Part shown: in pieces, positions 17,960 to 27,577 of the stretch
Numbering within the stretch: the first letter of the stretch is position 1
How the letters are laid out: each line of letters opens with the position of its first letter
DNA from: Hyphomicrobiales bacterium
GTDB lineage: Bacteria > Pseudomonadota > Alphaproteobacteria > Rhizobiales > Rhizobiaceae
NCBI GenBank assembly: GCA_900472395.1
Contig: UCHV01000014.1
Location: 267,955 to 331,954, forward strand
Length of the DNA: 64,000 bases
Reading direction: 5' to 3'
Translations under genes and position numbers: made by a program
Notes under the pieces: model-generated
The model's input: the letters and a program-made list of their open reading frames with translations, nothing else
Databases searched by the model: none
What the model was told of the DNA's origin: nothing

Positions 17960-19756
17960 ATGCTGCCCCCTGTTCCTGCCACATCCGTCGCTCTTCAAGC
18001 GAATCAGCGCCAGGCTTCTGCACCACGGACGGAGCCGAGCTCGCCCGTTGCGGAAGAAAATGCTGTCCCCGCGGTACCCCTACGCATAGCGGCCGGCCCG
18101 ACCTCAAGCCTCGATATGCTTGACCTTTCCGGTCAATTGCGGCTGGGGCAGAGCCTGTCCGTTTTCGCCGAGACGCTTGGAAGCATTTTGCAGCTGCCGC
18201 GCCGCGAAGGTGAGGCCCTGGCCGACTACAGCAAGCGCCTTGCCGCGGCGATCGACGCGTTGAGCGCTTCGGACCGCATACGCCTTCAAGCGCAGCTGAA
18301 CCAGATCATGCAGGGCGCAACCTTACGCCTGCTGGCCGAACTTCTGAAAGATCCCTCCGGCCCGGCAGCCGCGCGATTGGCGGCGCAGATCGAGATTGCG
18401 CAATATCACGAAACCGACCTCGCTGCCCGCAATGCGGTGAGTTTCTATCGCCAGAACAATGGCATCGATACGACCCGCCTGCCCGCCAATACCAACCTCG
18501 CCGCTGACACCGGCAGCGCAACCAGTCCGCCTACCACTACAGGTGATTCGAAGATCTCCGGCAGCGCGCAGCAAAGCACAAGCGGCGATCAGGATACGCT
18601 CACGCGCATCCTCAAGGACGGTGCTGCATCCTCTAAAGCCGCGGCAGAACCGGGTCAGTCTGCCGCGCCGGCCGAGGCCGACGATCCTGCAGGACGGACT
18701 TCGGGGAAATCTCTTATCCCCGGTCAGGTGACCGCCAACAACACAAGGGCTGCAGCCCCCGGCAGCGAACCAAGCAAGCTACCTGGTGACGCCGCGACCA
18801 CCCGCGCCGAGACCGCGGCAATACCGGCAACCGTGACGGATGCTGCGGAAGCGCCCGAGGCCGAATTAAAGATGCGTACCCCGCCGCAGCCAACGGGCAA
18901 CGCTGCTGCGACGACTTTCACTGCAGCAGGCACGAGCGAGCTGACCCGCATGCGCGGTGACGCCGCACCCGGGACTGCCGCACATGGGACTGCCGCACAT
19001 GGGACTGCCGGAACGATCTATGACGCAGCAGCGCTTGCCCGTCGCGCCCATGCGGAAGGCAGCCCGCATGGCAGGCAATCCGTCGAGGCGGCAGTCGATC
19101 ACTTCGTGACCGAATGGATTTCCGAATCGCTTTCAGACAAGCCGGAAGCACGCGAACCCGGACAGCCGCTCGCCGGGCGAACGCCCCTGCAAGACACGAG
19201 CAGAGCACGCCAAATCCTGCAGGCAGACGGGGACGTGGATGCGGCAAAGTCTAGGATACATTCGGAACGAACCTCCGATGATCAAACGGTTCTCGTGCAA
19301 CCCAATTCTCTGCCCACACCCGCCGCGATATCGACTGCAACAAAAGCTGCGCAGCACACCGACTCTGCCTTCGAAAAAGCCCTGCTCGGCATGATGGCGC
19401 CGTCGCGAGAGCCACCGGCGCATCCGCTTGTGCCACATGCCGGCGCGCAGGAGTTCGACGACAGACAGGATCACGACATCAAGCGCAAGCCTGCTGTCGG
19501 GGACGACGGCCAGCCATCTCGACAGGGATTTGGCGGCGGACAGTTTTCTCAAGGTGAGGAACGGCCGGCGCAGGAGGACGCACCGGCAGAAACCGTGCTC
19601 TCCCAGATCGACGCGGAGGCGCCGGCCGATCTGGACACGCAAGCGGAACAGCCGCGTTTCGGCCAGGCACCGCAGCAGCATCTGTCCAGCAGCCCCGCCA
19701 ACGACCTTGCCCCGGGTGCGGAAGATTTTTACCGGCGGATGGCGGTACTCGAATAG
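17960..19756 (+). CDS. Uncharacterised Ala/Pro/Thr-rich protein, 598 aa
   Basis: Not recognised as a named family. From ATG 17960 (GGAGGAG seven bases upstream) it has 598 residues. An N-terminal helical part (about 45-165) looks structured, with LDMLDLSGQLRLGQSLSVFA, then two further helices. The rest is rich in Ala, Pro, Thr, Ser, Asp and Gln and is probably disordered; it contains a short in-frame tandem repeat (GTAAH). No signal peptide or membrane segment is seen. The build, a small helical head and a long flexible tail, recalls FliK-like hook-length or other structural proteins, but this is only a resemblance. It lies between the RNase D gene and convergent rpsA, with which it shares a terminator. 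Confidence 0.7.
   Translation: MLPPVPATSVALQANQRQASAPRTEPSSPVAEENAVPAVPLRIAAGPTSSLDMLDLSGQLRLGQSLSVFAETLGSILQLPRREGEALADYSKRLAAAIDALSASDRIRLQAQLNQIMQGATLRLLAELLKDPSGPAAARLAAQIEIAQYHETDLAARNAVSFYRQNNGIDTTRLPANTNLAADTGSATSPPTTTGDSKISGSAQQSTSGDQDTLTRILKDGAASSKAAAEPGQSAAPAEADDPAGRTSGKSLIPGQVTANNTRAAAPGSEPSKLPGDAATTRAETAAIPATVTDAAEAPEAELKMRTPPQPTGNAAATTFTAAGTSELTRMRGDAAPGTAAHGTAAHGTAGTIYDAAALARRAHAEGSPHGRQSVEAAVDHFVTEWISESLSDKPEAREPGQPLAGRTPLQDTSRARQILQADGDVDAAKSRIHSERTSDDQTVLVQPNSLPTPAAISTATKAAQHTDSAFEKALLGMMAPSREPPAHPLVPHAGAQEFDDRQDHDIKRKPAVGDDGQPSRQGFGGGQFSQGEERPAQEDAPAETVLSQIDAEAPADLDTQAEQPRFGQAPQQHLSSSPANDLAPGAEDFYRRMAVLE
18971..19010 (+). repeat. In-frame 15-bp tandem repeat
   Basis: GGGACTGCCGCACAT occurs twice without change (18971-18985 and 18986-19000) and a third time for its first ten bases. 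It is in frame within the 598-aa protein and codes for GTAAH units, so copy number could vary without a frameshift. Confidence 0.9.
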
Positions 19757-19780
19757 CTTTGCTTCAGCGTTCTCACGAAA

Positions 19781-19810
19781 AAGGCCGCCGGATCTGCATC
19801 CGGCGGCCTT
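19781..19810. terminator. Bidirectional terminator
   Basis: A perfect stem AAGGCCGCCGGAT / ATCCGGCGGCCTT with loop CTGC lies between two convergent genes. T-rich sequence follows it on both strands, so it can end both the 598-aa protein gene and rpsA. Confidence 0.9.
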
Positions 19811-19838
19811 CTTATTTCATTCTATCGAAACGAGACGA

Positions 19839-21542
19839 TTATTCGCCGCCACGGTTCTTCAGGGCTGCGCCCAGGATGTCGCCGAGCGAAGCGCCCGAGT
19901 CCGACGAACCGAACTGAGCAACAGCTTCCTTCTCTTCTGCGATCTCGAGAGCCTTGATCGACAGCATGACCTTGCGGTCCTTCTTGGAGAAGTTGGTGAC
20001 GCGAGCGTCAAAAACCTGGCCAACAGAGAAACGCTCCGGACGCTGGTCGTCGCGGTCGCGAGCGAGGTCAGCGCGGCGGATGAAGGACGTGATGTCTTCG
20101 TGGTCTACGAGCTTCACTTCAACGCCACCGTCGTTAACGGCGATGACTTCGCACGAAACGACAGCATTCTTGCGCAGGTCGCCGGAAGCGGCAGCTTCAC
20201 CGACCGAGTCCTTGCCGAGCTGCTTGATGCCGAGCGAGATACGCTCCTTCTCGACGTCAACATCGAGAACAACAGCCTTGACGATGTCGCCCTTGTTGAA
20301 CTCTTCGATGACCTGCTCGCCCGGACGGTTCCAGTCGAGATCCGACAGGTGAACCATGCCGTCAACGTCGCCTTCGAGGCCGATGAACAGGCCGAATTCG
20401 GTCTTGTTCTTGACTTCGCCTTCGACTTCAGTGCCGGCCGGATGGCTGAAGGCAAATGCCTGCCACGGGTTCTCGAGGGTCTGCTTGAGACCGAGCGAGA
20501 TACGGCGCTTGGACGGATCGACTTCGAGAACGACAACGTCGACGTCCTGCGTGGTCGAAAGGATCTTGCCGGGATGAACGTTCTTCTTCGTCCAGGACAT
20601 TTCGGAGATGTGGATCAGGCCTTCGATGCCCGGCTCCAGCTCTACGAATGCACCGTAATCGGTGATGTTCGTGACGGTACCGGAGATCTTCTTGCCGACC
20701 GGGTACTTGGCCGAGATGCCATCCCACGGATCCGACTCGAGCTGCTTCATGCCGAGCGAGATGCGGTGGGTTTCCTGGTTGATGCGGATGATCTGAACCT
20801 TGACCTGCTGGCCAATGGACAGGATTTCCGACGGATGGTTCACACGGCGCCATGCCATGTCGGTGACGTGCAGCAGGCCGTCGATGCCGCCGAGGTCAAC
20901 GAACGCACCGTAATCGGTGATGTTCTTGACGACGCCGTCAACAACCTGGCCTTCTTCGAGGTTCTGAACGATTTCAGAACGCTGCTCGGCGCGCGACTCT
21001 TCAAGAACCGTACGGCGCGAAACAACGATGTTGCCGCGACGCTTGTCCATCTTGAGGATTTCGAAGGGCTGCGGGTTGTGCATGAGCGGGGTGACGTCGC
21101 GGATCGGACGGATGTCGACCTGCGAACGCGGCAGGAAGGCAACAGCGCCGTCGAGATCGACGGTGAAACCACCCTTGACCTGGTTGAAGATAACGCCTTC
21201 AACGCGCTCGCCAGCTTCGAACTTGACTTCGAGCTTGACCCAGCTCTCTTCGCGGCGAGCCTTTTCGCGCGACAGAACAGCTTCGCCGAGAGCGTTTTCG
21301 ATGCGCTCAACGTAAACTTCAACTTCGTCGCCGACCTTCAGCGAGCCGTCCTTGCCCTTTGCACCGAATTCCTTCAGCGCGATACGGCCTTCGACCTTGA
21401 GGCCGACGTCGATGACGGCAACGTCCTTTTCAATCGCCGTGACGATACCCTTGGCTACATAGCCTTCGGCGAGATCGGTCTTGGCAAAGGATTCTTCCAG
21501 CAGGGCTGCGAAATCTTCGCGCGACGGGGTAGATACTGACAT
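19839..21542 (-). CDS. rpsA: 30S ribosomal protein S1
   Basis: S1 brings mRNA to the 30S subunit and is needed for most translation starts. The 567-residue protein has six S1 repeats; the typical strings are GKISGTVTNITDYGAFVELEPGIEGLIHISEMSW and its relatives, spaced about 85 residues. The start MSVSTPSREDFAALLEESF is the rhizobial form, preceded by CCAGGAGATTTC. It follows cmk on the same strand at a distance of 160 bases, the usual cmk-rpsA pair. High expression fits the strongly biased codon use. Confidence 0.97.
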   Translation of the reverse strand: MSVSTPSREDFAALLEESFAKTDLAEGYVAKGIVTAIEKDVAVIDVGLKVEGRIALKEFGAKGKDGSLKVGDEVEVYVERIENALGEAVLSREKARREESWVKLEVKFEAGERVEGVIFNQVKGGFTVDLDGAVAFLPRSQVDIRPIRDVTPLMHNPQPFEILKMDKRRGNIVVSRRTVLEESRAEQRSEIVQNLEEGQVVDGVVKNITDYGAFVDLGGIDGLLHVTDMAWRRVNHPSEILSIGQQVKVQIIRINQETHRISLGMKQLESDPWDGISAKYPVGKKISGTVTNITDYGAFVELEPGIEGLIHISEMSWTKKNVHPGKILSTTQDVDVVVLEVDPSKRRISLGLKQTLENPWQAFAFSHPAGTEVEGEVKNKTEFGLFIGLEGDVDGMVHLSDLDWNRPGEQVIEEFNKGDIVKAVVLDVDVEKERISLGIKQLGKDSVGEAAASGDLRKNAVVSCEVIAVNDGGVEVKLVDHEDITSFIRRADLARDRDDQRPERFSVGQVFDARVTNFSKKDRKVMLSIKALEIAEEKEAVAQFGSSDSGASLGDILGAALKNRGGE

Positions 21543-21701
21543 GAAATCTCCTGGGTGTGTCCATTGGACACTGAGCGCCGGGGGTTCGCGTTAAAAATAC
21601 CCGAAGTTCAAGTCCGCCTCCCTCGAAGGGAAAGCAATCCGGCGCGGGGACTAGACTTTCGGGGCATGCCGGCTGCCGGTGAACCGGCAAGCCATCAATT
21701 C

Positions 21702-22334
21702 TCAATTCAGGGCAGCATCGACAATGCGTTTTGCTGCCTGAAACGCGGCTTCTATACTCATTTCCGAGGTATCAAGCAAGACCGCATCATCCGCAGGCTT
21801 CAAAGGACTGTCGGCGCGGTTCATGTCGCGGTCGTCGCGCGTCTTCACATCCGCGACAATAGCTTCGTAATCGGCCTTGCCACCGGCAGCGACGATCTCA
21901 TCATAACGGCGGCGGGCGCGCACTTCCGGAGAAGCGGTGACGTAGAGCTTAACCGCCGCATCCGGGCAGACCACGGTGCCGATATCGCGGCCATCGAGCA
22001 CGGTGCCGGGCTGTTTTTTCGAAAATGTCCGTTGTGCCTCCACCAAAGCGCGGCGAACTGACGGCATCACGGCGATCTTCGAGGCCGCCTCGCCTATCTC
22101 GTGCTTCGCCAGGACGGAACGATCGAGACCGGCGAGATCGACGTCCAGCGCCATCCTTTCCGCCACCGCTTCGTCATTGAAGGGCAGGTCGGCATCGATC
22201 AGCGCCTTGGCCGTGGCGCGATAGGTGAGGCCGGTATCGAGGTGATGAAAACCATAGGTTTCAGCAAGCCGGCGCGACAGCGTACCTTTGCCGGCCGCGG
22301 CGGGTCCATCGATGGCGATCGTGATATGTTTCAA
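21702..22334 (-). CDS. cmk: Cytidylate kinase
   Basis: CMP/dCMP kinase, which returns cytidine monophosphates to the nucleotide pool. The 210-residue protein starts [20 protein letters not shown] with the P-loop at about 9-18, followed by [14 protein letters not shown] and the [15 protein letters not shown] block that binds CMP. AGGAGGGG precedes the ATG by about ten bases. In many alphaproteobacteria aroA lies directly upstream in an aroA-cmk-rpsA operon; here the 260 bases upstream hold no gene on this strand and the next gene diverges. Confidence 0.95.
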   Translation of the reverse strand: MKHITIAIDGPAAAGKGTLSRRLAETYGFHHLDTGLTYRATAKALIDADLPFNDEAVAERMALDVDLAGLDRSVLAKHEIGEAASKIAVMPSVRRALVEAQRTFSKKQPGTVLDGRDIGTVVCPDAAVKLYVTASPEVRARRRYDEIVAAGGKADYEAIVADVKTRDDRDMNRADSPLKPADDAVLLDTSEMSIEAAFQAAKRIVDAALN

Positions 22335-22593
22335 GGAACCCCTCCTGCCGATCCGGCTGCAAAGCTCATTTTCCGCCTTCTTAAGCGCCGCGACACCGTT
22401 AATGCAACATATTGCAGAATCGGCCGTTTTTACCTCATGCTGCGAACTGGCGGGATTTTGCCCGCATTAAGTTCGTTTGACATGCAAAAGGACAACGATT
22501 AAGGGGACCGGCTAAGCATTTTCACCTGAAAATAGACGACCGCACAGCGCGGCATTGCCGATCAAATCGGCCATTCTCACGAGGCTTTCGACA

Positions 22594-22980
22594 GTGGCAA
22601 AAGCGGAACTTGGTACCAAACGCGTAGACCCGGATACCGGCAAGAAATTCTACGACCTCAATCGTGACCCGGTCGTGTCGCCTTACAGCGGCAAATCCTG
22701 GCCACTTTCCTTCTTCGAAGAAAATTCGGCGGCCGCCATCATGGAACAGGCCGAAGAAGAGGACGTCCAGGAAGTCGATACCGAAAATAACGAAGCCGAG
22801 ATCGTTTCACACGACGACAACGATGACGGCAGCAACAACGACGACATCCCCGATGATCTCGGCGATGACGACGTAGAGCTCGACGGCGACGACGACGACA
22901 CCTTCCTCGAGACCGAAGAAGACGATGACGACGACATGTCGGGTATCATCGGCGTCGGCGGCGACGACGAAGAAGGCTGA
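22594..22980 (+). CDS. TIGR02300 family acidic protein
   Basis: A 128-residue protein of the alphaproteobacterial TIGR02300 family. The first 45 residues are conserved (AKAELGTKRVDPDTGKKFYD, then LNRDPVVSPYSGK). The remaining part is very rich in Asp and Glu and must be strongly negative and flexible. The function is unknown; the head resembles small zinc-ribbon-like proteins but without the cysteines. A GTG at 22594 is taken as start because the family begins VAKAELGTKR; the frame remains open to a TTG 39 bases earlier. The gene diverges from cmk, as usual. Confidence 0.85.
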   Translation: MAKAELGTKRVDPDTGKKFYDLNRDPVVSPYSGKSWPLSFFEENSAAAIMEQAEEEDVQEVDTENNEAEIVSHDDNDDGSNNDDIPDDLGDDDVELDGDDDDTFLETEEDDDDDMSGIIGVGGDDEEG

Positions 22981-23133
22981 TCTTCTTTTAAAATGCGGCC
23001 CGGACAAGATTTTTTCACCGGGTCGCATTTTTCGGCTTGCACTTCTCAGAAACAGGAAGTACTTAGCCGCCACTCCCGAAGCGAACTTGCTCACGGAGTT
23101 TCCCAGGACCGGAAAATACCGGACCACCCTGAT

Positions 23134-23209
<76 letters not shown>

Positions 23210-23262
23210 AATCTTCCCGGACATTTTTCGACCCTTACAGGATACTCTAGCACCCTTGTGTG

Positions 23263-23667
23263 TCAGATCTTGAACACTTCTTCCCCACAGAACACGATCA
23301 CGTAGCCGCCCGAAGGCTCGGCCTTTGCCGCCCATGATTCGAGCTGGCTGCGATAGGGTTCGCTGCGCCACAAGTCCGGGTGATCGGGATCGGCCAGAAC
23401 CGTGATCTGCGGTCCCTGCTCGTAAATCATCATTTTCGAGATTTCCGGGTCCCATTCGGGCGGCAGCGTGCCATCTGTGCGCCAGAGACAGAGAAAATCG
23501 CGGCAGAGCGACGGACGGTTCGCATAGATCGAACAGCCCTGCCCTTCGATGCAATGGCTGCACCACGCGTTCGCCGGTTTGTCGAAATGATCGATATCGG
23601 GCAGCCGGCAACAGAGTGTGCAGGTGCCGCAGTTTCGGCTTTCGAGATCTGGCGTTGTTGCGGGCAT
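23263..23667 (-). CDS. YkgJ-type cysteine cluster protein
   Basis: A 134-residue cytosolic protein with the CxxC pattern of the Fe-S/zinc 'CxxCxxCC' family: NCGTCTLCCRLPDI at about 12-25, then WCSHCIEGQGCSIYANRPSLCRDF split across residues 35-58. The cysteines and the block RPSLCRDFLCLW are typical of YkgJ/YcgN relatives in rhizobia. The cluster probably binds zinc or an Fe-S centre; function is not established. It lies between tRNA-Ala and nagA, on the nagA strand but 42 bases past its end, and may or may not be in that operon. Confidence 0.75.
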   Translation of the reverse strand: MPATTPDLESRNCGTCTLCCRLPDIDHFDKPANAWCSHCIEGQGCSIYANRPSLCRDFLCLWRTDGTLPPEWDPEISKMMIYEQGPQITVLADPDHPDLWRSEPYRSQLESWAAKAEPSGGYVIVFCGEEVFKI

Positions 23668-23709
23668 GCGCCAGCCTTTAACACCGCGACTGCCCGGACA
23701 GAAGAGAGC

Positions 23710-24867
23710 TTACGCGCGGTGTATGCAATCGCCGCCGATAAAGGTGGCTTTCATCGAGAGATCATCGTTCAAAACGACAAAATCCGCATCCGTCCCTGTT
23801 CGCAACGCACCTTTATGCGAGATGCCCAGCGCCCCCGCCGGATAAACGGTTGCCATGCGCACCGCTTCTTCCAGCGGCAGGTCCAGCTTTCGATGCACGA
23901 ACAGGACCGATGACAGCATGTCGATATCGGCGCCTGCGAGCGTGCCGTCCGCCAGTGTCAGACGGCCATCCTTGCGCAATATCTCGCGGCCGTTGAGCCT
24001 GAAGCTGGTGACATCCGTACCGATCGGCGACATGGCATCGGTGACGATGAAGATGCGGCCCTGCCCCTGCTTGGCACGCAAGGCAACGGCCATGGATGGT
24101 GGAACCACGTGAATGCCGTCGGCGATCAGGCCGCAATGGAGCGTGGTGCTTGCCAGTGCCGCGCCGACAAGCCCGGGTTCACGATGGCCGAGCGGGCTCA
24201 TGGCATTGAAGAGATGCGTGACCATGCGCGCACCGGCTTTTTCGTAAAGCCCTGCCGTCTCGAAATCCGATTCGGTATGGCCGAGACTGACGATGATGCC
24301 TGCATTCGCGAGTTTGTGGGCCTGCGCCTCGGTGACGTTTTCCGGTGCGATCGTGGTCAGGAGGACATCCAGATCTTTTGCCCCGGACAGGAGCAGGTCG
24401 AGATCGGCCTCTTCCATCGGGCGTATCAGTGACGGGTCGTGCGCACCCTTGCGGGCAACGGAAAGATGCGGGCCTTCCAGATGCAGGCCGAGGAAACCGG
24501 CAACACCCTCCCGCTTCGCCTGCTTTCCGGCCTCGACGGCGGCGCGGGTGATTTGAGGCGTGTCGGTGATCAGCGTCGGCAAAAGCGCCGTCGTGCCGAA
24601 ACGGGCGTGGGCGGCGCAGATGCGCGAAATGCCTTCCACCGTCGGTTCGTCATTCAACATGACACCGCCGCCGCCATTGACCTGGAGGTCGATAAAACCG
24701 GGCAGGAGAACGGCTCCGTCGAGCACGACCTTGCCGATACCTTCGGCCAATGCAGAAGCCGGAACGATGGCTTTCACCTTGCCGCCGGTGACGACCAGGG
24801 CCGAATCATAGTGCCAGACTTCACCATCAAAAATGCGGGCCCCCAGATATGCCTTGTCGTCCGTCAT
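23710..24867 (-). CDS. nagA: N-acetylglucosamine-6-phosphate deacetylase
   Basis: NagA removes acetate from GlcNAc-6-phosphate to give glucosamine-6-phosphate, the committed step of amino-sugar breakdown. The 385-residue amidohydrolase shows LPGFIDLQVNGGGGVML near 53, the metal ligand Glu in LGLHLEGPHLS near 125, SLGHTESDFE, VTHLFNAMSPLGHREPGLVG and a catalytic Asp in IFIVTDAMSP. These are all family marks. Its start overlaps the stop of the upstream SIS gene (ATGA), so both are translated from one transcript with the regulator and kinase genes. Confidence 0.95.
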   Translation of the reverse strand: MTDDKAYLGARIFDGEVWHYDSALVVTGGKVKAIVPASALAEGIGKVVLDGAVLLPGFIDLQVNGGGGVMLNDEPTVEGISRICAAHARFGTTALLPTLITDTPQITRAAVEAGKQAKREGVAGFLGLHLEGPHLSVARKGAHDPSLIRPMEEADLDLLLSGAKDLDVLLTTIAPENVTEAQAHKLANAGIIVSLGHTESDFETAGLYEKAGARMVTHLFNAMSPLGHREPGLVGAALASTTLHCGLIADGIHVVPPSMAVALRAKQGQGRIFIVTDAMSPIGTDVTSFRLNGREILRKDGRLTLADGTLAGADIDMLSSVLFVHRKLDLPLEEAVRMATVYPAGALGISHKGALRTGTDADFVVLNDDLSMKATFIGGDCIHRA

Positions 24868-25892
24868 CGTGTTTCCGTTACCTTTTTCAGGGCTACAGGC
24901 GCATCCGGGTCAAAACCGCGGCTGCGCGACCATGATTCGACGAATCCGTAAAATGGCAGGATCAAAGCAAGCGCATCGGTGAGCGAATGTCCCGTTGCCA
25001 CAAAGGGCAGTTTGCGAGCGGATTTCACATTGTCCGATGTCGCGAAGGCAAGGGCGCGTTTGCCCGCAAGGCTATCGACGATCTCGACGACCGATGCTTC
25101 GGCCACATCACGTGCAGCGAAGGCGAGGAGCGGAAACCCGTCTTCCACCAGCGCAACCGGCCCATGCAGCACTTCGGCCGCCGAATAGGCTTCGGCGTGG
25201 ATGTTGGAGGTTTCCTTGAATTTCAGCGCCGCCTCGCTGGCAATTGCCAGGGCCGGACCGCGTCCGAGCATATAAAGCGATTCGGCATTGCCGAGCTCTG
25301 CGGCCAAATCGTCCCATTGCAGGGTAACGGCCTTGCCGAATACTTCGGGCAGATTATGCAGCGCGCTGCGCAGATCGGCGTCATCCGTCCATTCGGCAAG
25401 AAGTGCGAGGCCGGCGACAATGGAATTGACGAAGGATTTGGTAGCAGCGACGGCGAGCTCCGGCCCGGCCTGGATGTCCAGCGCATGGGTGCAGGCGGAG
25501 GCGATCGGCGACGGCAGCGTGTTGGTAAGTGCAACGGTGACGGCACCGGCATCGGTGGCCGATTGCGCCATTGCGACGATATCCGGGCTTTTGCCGGATT
25601 GGGAAATGGCGATGGCCGCACCGCCTGAAAGTTTCAGCTTTGCACCATAGATCGATGCGAGCGAAGGCCCGAGCGAGGCGACCGGGCGGCCGGCCGTCAG
25701 CTCCACCGCATATTTGATGAAGGTGGCTGCGTGATCGGAAGAACCACGGGCGATGGTGACCAGAAAGGTCGGATCCTTTTCACGCAGGGCAAGCCCTGCG
25801 GATTTGAGCTCTTTGGCAGAGCGGTCGAGAAGGCGGGCAACGGCATCGGGGATCTCGTCGATCTCGCGGCGCATATGGGTTTGGCTCGTCAT
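24864..25892 (-). CDS. SIS-domain glucosamine-6-phosphate deaminase (NagB-II type)
   Basis: 342 residues with two SIS domains, like the isomerase half of GlmS but without its glutaminase domain. Seen are TIARGSSDHAATFIKYAVE near 48, the phosphate-binding ISQSGKSPDIVA near 100, TNTLPSPIA and the second-domain block LGRGPALAIASEAALKFKETS with HAEAYSAAEVLHGP. In other proteobacteria this form replaces the classic NagB and converts glucosamine-6-phosphate to fructose-6-phosphate plus ammonia. Its position directly upstream of nagA, with overlapping codons, supports this. Release of a different amino-sugar phosphate (AgaS-like) is possible. Confidence 0.85.
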   Translation of the reverse strand: MTSQTHMRREIDEIPDAVARLLDRSAKELKSAGLALREKDPTFLVTIARGSSDHAATFIKYAVELTAGRPVASLGPSLASIYGAKLKLSGGAAIAISQSGKSPDIVAMAQSATDAGAVTVALTNTLPSPIASACTHALDIQAGPELAVAATKSFVNSIVAGLALLAEWTDDADLRSALHNLPEVFGKAVTLQWDDLAAELGNAESLYMLGRGPALAIASEAALKFKETSNIHAEAYSAAEVLHGPVALVEDGFPLLAFAARDVAEASVVEIVDSLAGKRALAFATSDNVKSARKLPFVATGHSLTDALALILPFYGFVESWSRSRGFDPDAPVALKKVTETR

Positions 25893-25907
25893 CGTGGTCT
25901 TCCGTTT

Positions 25908-26675
25908 TCAGCGGTCGCCAAGCGTCAGCTCGGCCACGAAATCATAGGCATCGCCCCGGTAAAGGGAGCGTGTGAACTCCACCACCCGGCCGGAACCGAG
26001 ATAGGAAATACGTTCGATCGACAGACCCGCCGCGCCGACCGGCATCTGCAACAGGCCTGCATCCGGGTTCTTGACGTTGCAGGCGGAAATGCGCTGGATG
26101 GCGCGCACCGGCCGAGTGCCGGTCTTTTCCAGTTCCGCATAAAGCGAGGTGGTGACACAGTTCGGCTCGGGCAGGAATTCGGACGACAGGCTGGCGCGTT
26201 CGATGGCAAGCGGCATGTCGTTGGCAATGCGCAGGCGGCCGATACGGGCAACCAGCGTGCCCGGTGCCAGGCCCAGCATGACGCTTTCTTCCGGCGAAGG
26301 ATGATAAAGACCCCGCTCCAGCCATTCCGAGCGGGTAACAAGGCCGCGGCGGGCCATATCCTCGGTAAAGGAGGTGAGGTGCGAAAGCGGCTGCTCGACC
26401 CGCGAAACCGGCTTGACCACAAAGGTGCCGGAGCCATGGCGACGCATAAGAAGCCCGTCCTTCACCAGATCGTCCACCGCCTTGCGCACGGTGACGCGGC
26501 TGACACTGGCATAATCGGCAAGATCGCGTTCGGCGGGAAGGGCGGCGCCATGGGCAAGTCGTCCGGTGCGGATGGCATCTTCCAAGGTCTGGCGCAGTTT
26601 CAGATAAAGCGGGCCGGCGCTTGCCGCCTGAAAACCGTCGAGCGGCAGGATGACGGACAGCGCCTCGCTCATCAC
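25908..26675 (-). CDS. GntR/HutC-family regulator of amino-sugar genes (NagR-like)
   Basis: 255 residues: an N-terminal winged helix (about 20-90; GAALPAERDLADYASVSRVT then VRKAVDDLVKDGLLMRRHGSG) and a C-terminal UTRA ligand domain. HutC-subfamily regulators bind sugar phosphates, often GlcNAc-6-P or GlcN-6-P. It overlaps the kinase gene (ATGA) and lies 15 bases before the SIS gene. It probably represses both arms of the divergent cluster through the two TGGTA direct repeats in the intergenic region 27560-27766. Confidence 0.88.
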   Translation of the reverse strand: MMSEALSVILPLDGFQAASAGPLYLKLRQTLEDAIRTGRLAHGAALPAERDLADYASVSRVTVRKAVDDLVKDGLLMRRHGSGTFVVKPVSRVEQPLSHLTSFTEDMARRGLVTRSEWLERGLYHPSPEESVMLGLAPGTLVARIGRLRIANDMPLAIERASLSSEFLPEPNCVTTSLYAELEKTGTRPVRAIQRISACNVKNPDAGLLQMPVGAAGLSIERISYLGSGRVVEFTRSLYRGDAYDFVAELTLGDR

Positions 26676-27559
26676 CGCGGCTCCACATCTGTGAGCAATT
26701 CGGCCGCGGCCAATGCAACCGCACCCGTCAGAGCATCGGCAAGCGGCTCCGACAGGCGGATGCGATGGCGTTCGGCGAGATAGGTCGGGTAGAGCGATGC
26801 GAGACCTCCAAGCAGGCAGAGCCTCCCTTTGCCACGCAAGACTTCGGCCACGGCATCCAGCGCGGCATCCACCTCGGCGGCAGCGGCATGAAGGATGCGC
26901 AAAGCTGCTTCATCGCCCCGCTCGGCGGCAAAAAACACCCGTGGCGCATAACGACCGAATTCACCAGGGCTGGCCTTGCGGGCAAATTCGACCACCTGTG
27001 TCGGCTCGCTTCCAAATTCGGCCAGGAGTTCGGCGGAAAGCGGCGTCATCGGCCGGACACGATCATGGGCAAGCAGGCATTCCTGAAGCGCCGCATGGCC
27101 GAGACGTGCGCCTCCGCCGAGATCGCTGACCTGAAACCCCCAGCCGCCAATCGACGTCATTTCATTTCCGTGACGCGCAAGGCAGATCGTTCCGGTGCCG
27201 AGAATGACGATCGCGCCTTCTTCGCTGCCGATGGCACCCTGCAATGCGATCAAACCGTCATTGACGATTTTCGAGCGCCTGAATGGCAGGCGAGCCAACA
27301 CATAGTTGACCGCATCACCGACGTTGTTTCCGGCAAGGCCGAGTGTGGCGGAAGACGATCTGACCAGATCCTCCGGCAGCCCCGCATCACGAAACGCCAG
27401 ACGGGCGGCCTCATCGATATGGCGCAAGGCATTGTCCGGATCGGACAGGATGTTGGAAGCACCGCTTTTGCCGCGACCGAGAATGCGGCCGTCCGCATCC
27501 GCCACAGCCGCGCGGCAACTGGTTCCTCCACCATCGATCCCGAGAATGTAGTCCGGCAT
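26672..27559 (-). CDS. BadF/BadG-type ATPase, probable N-acetylglucosamine (amino-sugar) kinase
   Basis: A 295-residue kinase of the ASKHA fold (BcrAD/BadF family). The phosphate 1 motif is ILGIDGGGTSCRAA at the N-terminus, phosphate 2 is AIVILGTGTICLA near 130, and GGWGFQVSDLGGGARLG follows. The same family includes N-acetylglucosamine and glucosamine kinases, so GlcNAc (or MurNAc) phosphorylation fits with nagA and the ABC importer, which does not phosphorylate its substrate. ATG 27559 is preferred to an upstream GTG, because GGAGG lies at the right distance. It is the first gene of the minus-strand operon. Confidence 0.85.
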   Translation of the reverse strand: MPDYILGIDGGGTSCRAAVADADGRILGRGKSGASNILSDPDNALRHIDEAARLAFRDAGLPEDLVRSSSATLGLAGNNVGDAVNYVLARLPFRRSKIVNDGLIALQGAIGSEEGAIVILGTGTICLARHGNEMTSIGGWGFQVSDLGGGARLGHAALQECLLAHDRVRPMTPLSAELLAEFGSEPTQVVEFARKASPGEFGRYAPRVFFAAERGDEAALRILHAAAAEVDAALDAVAEVLRGKGRLCLLGGLASLYPTYLAERHRIRLSEPLADALTGAVALAAAELLTDVEPR

Positions 27560-27577
27560 ATGCACCTCCGATCAAAA

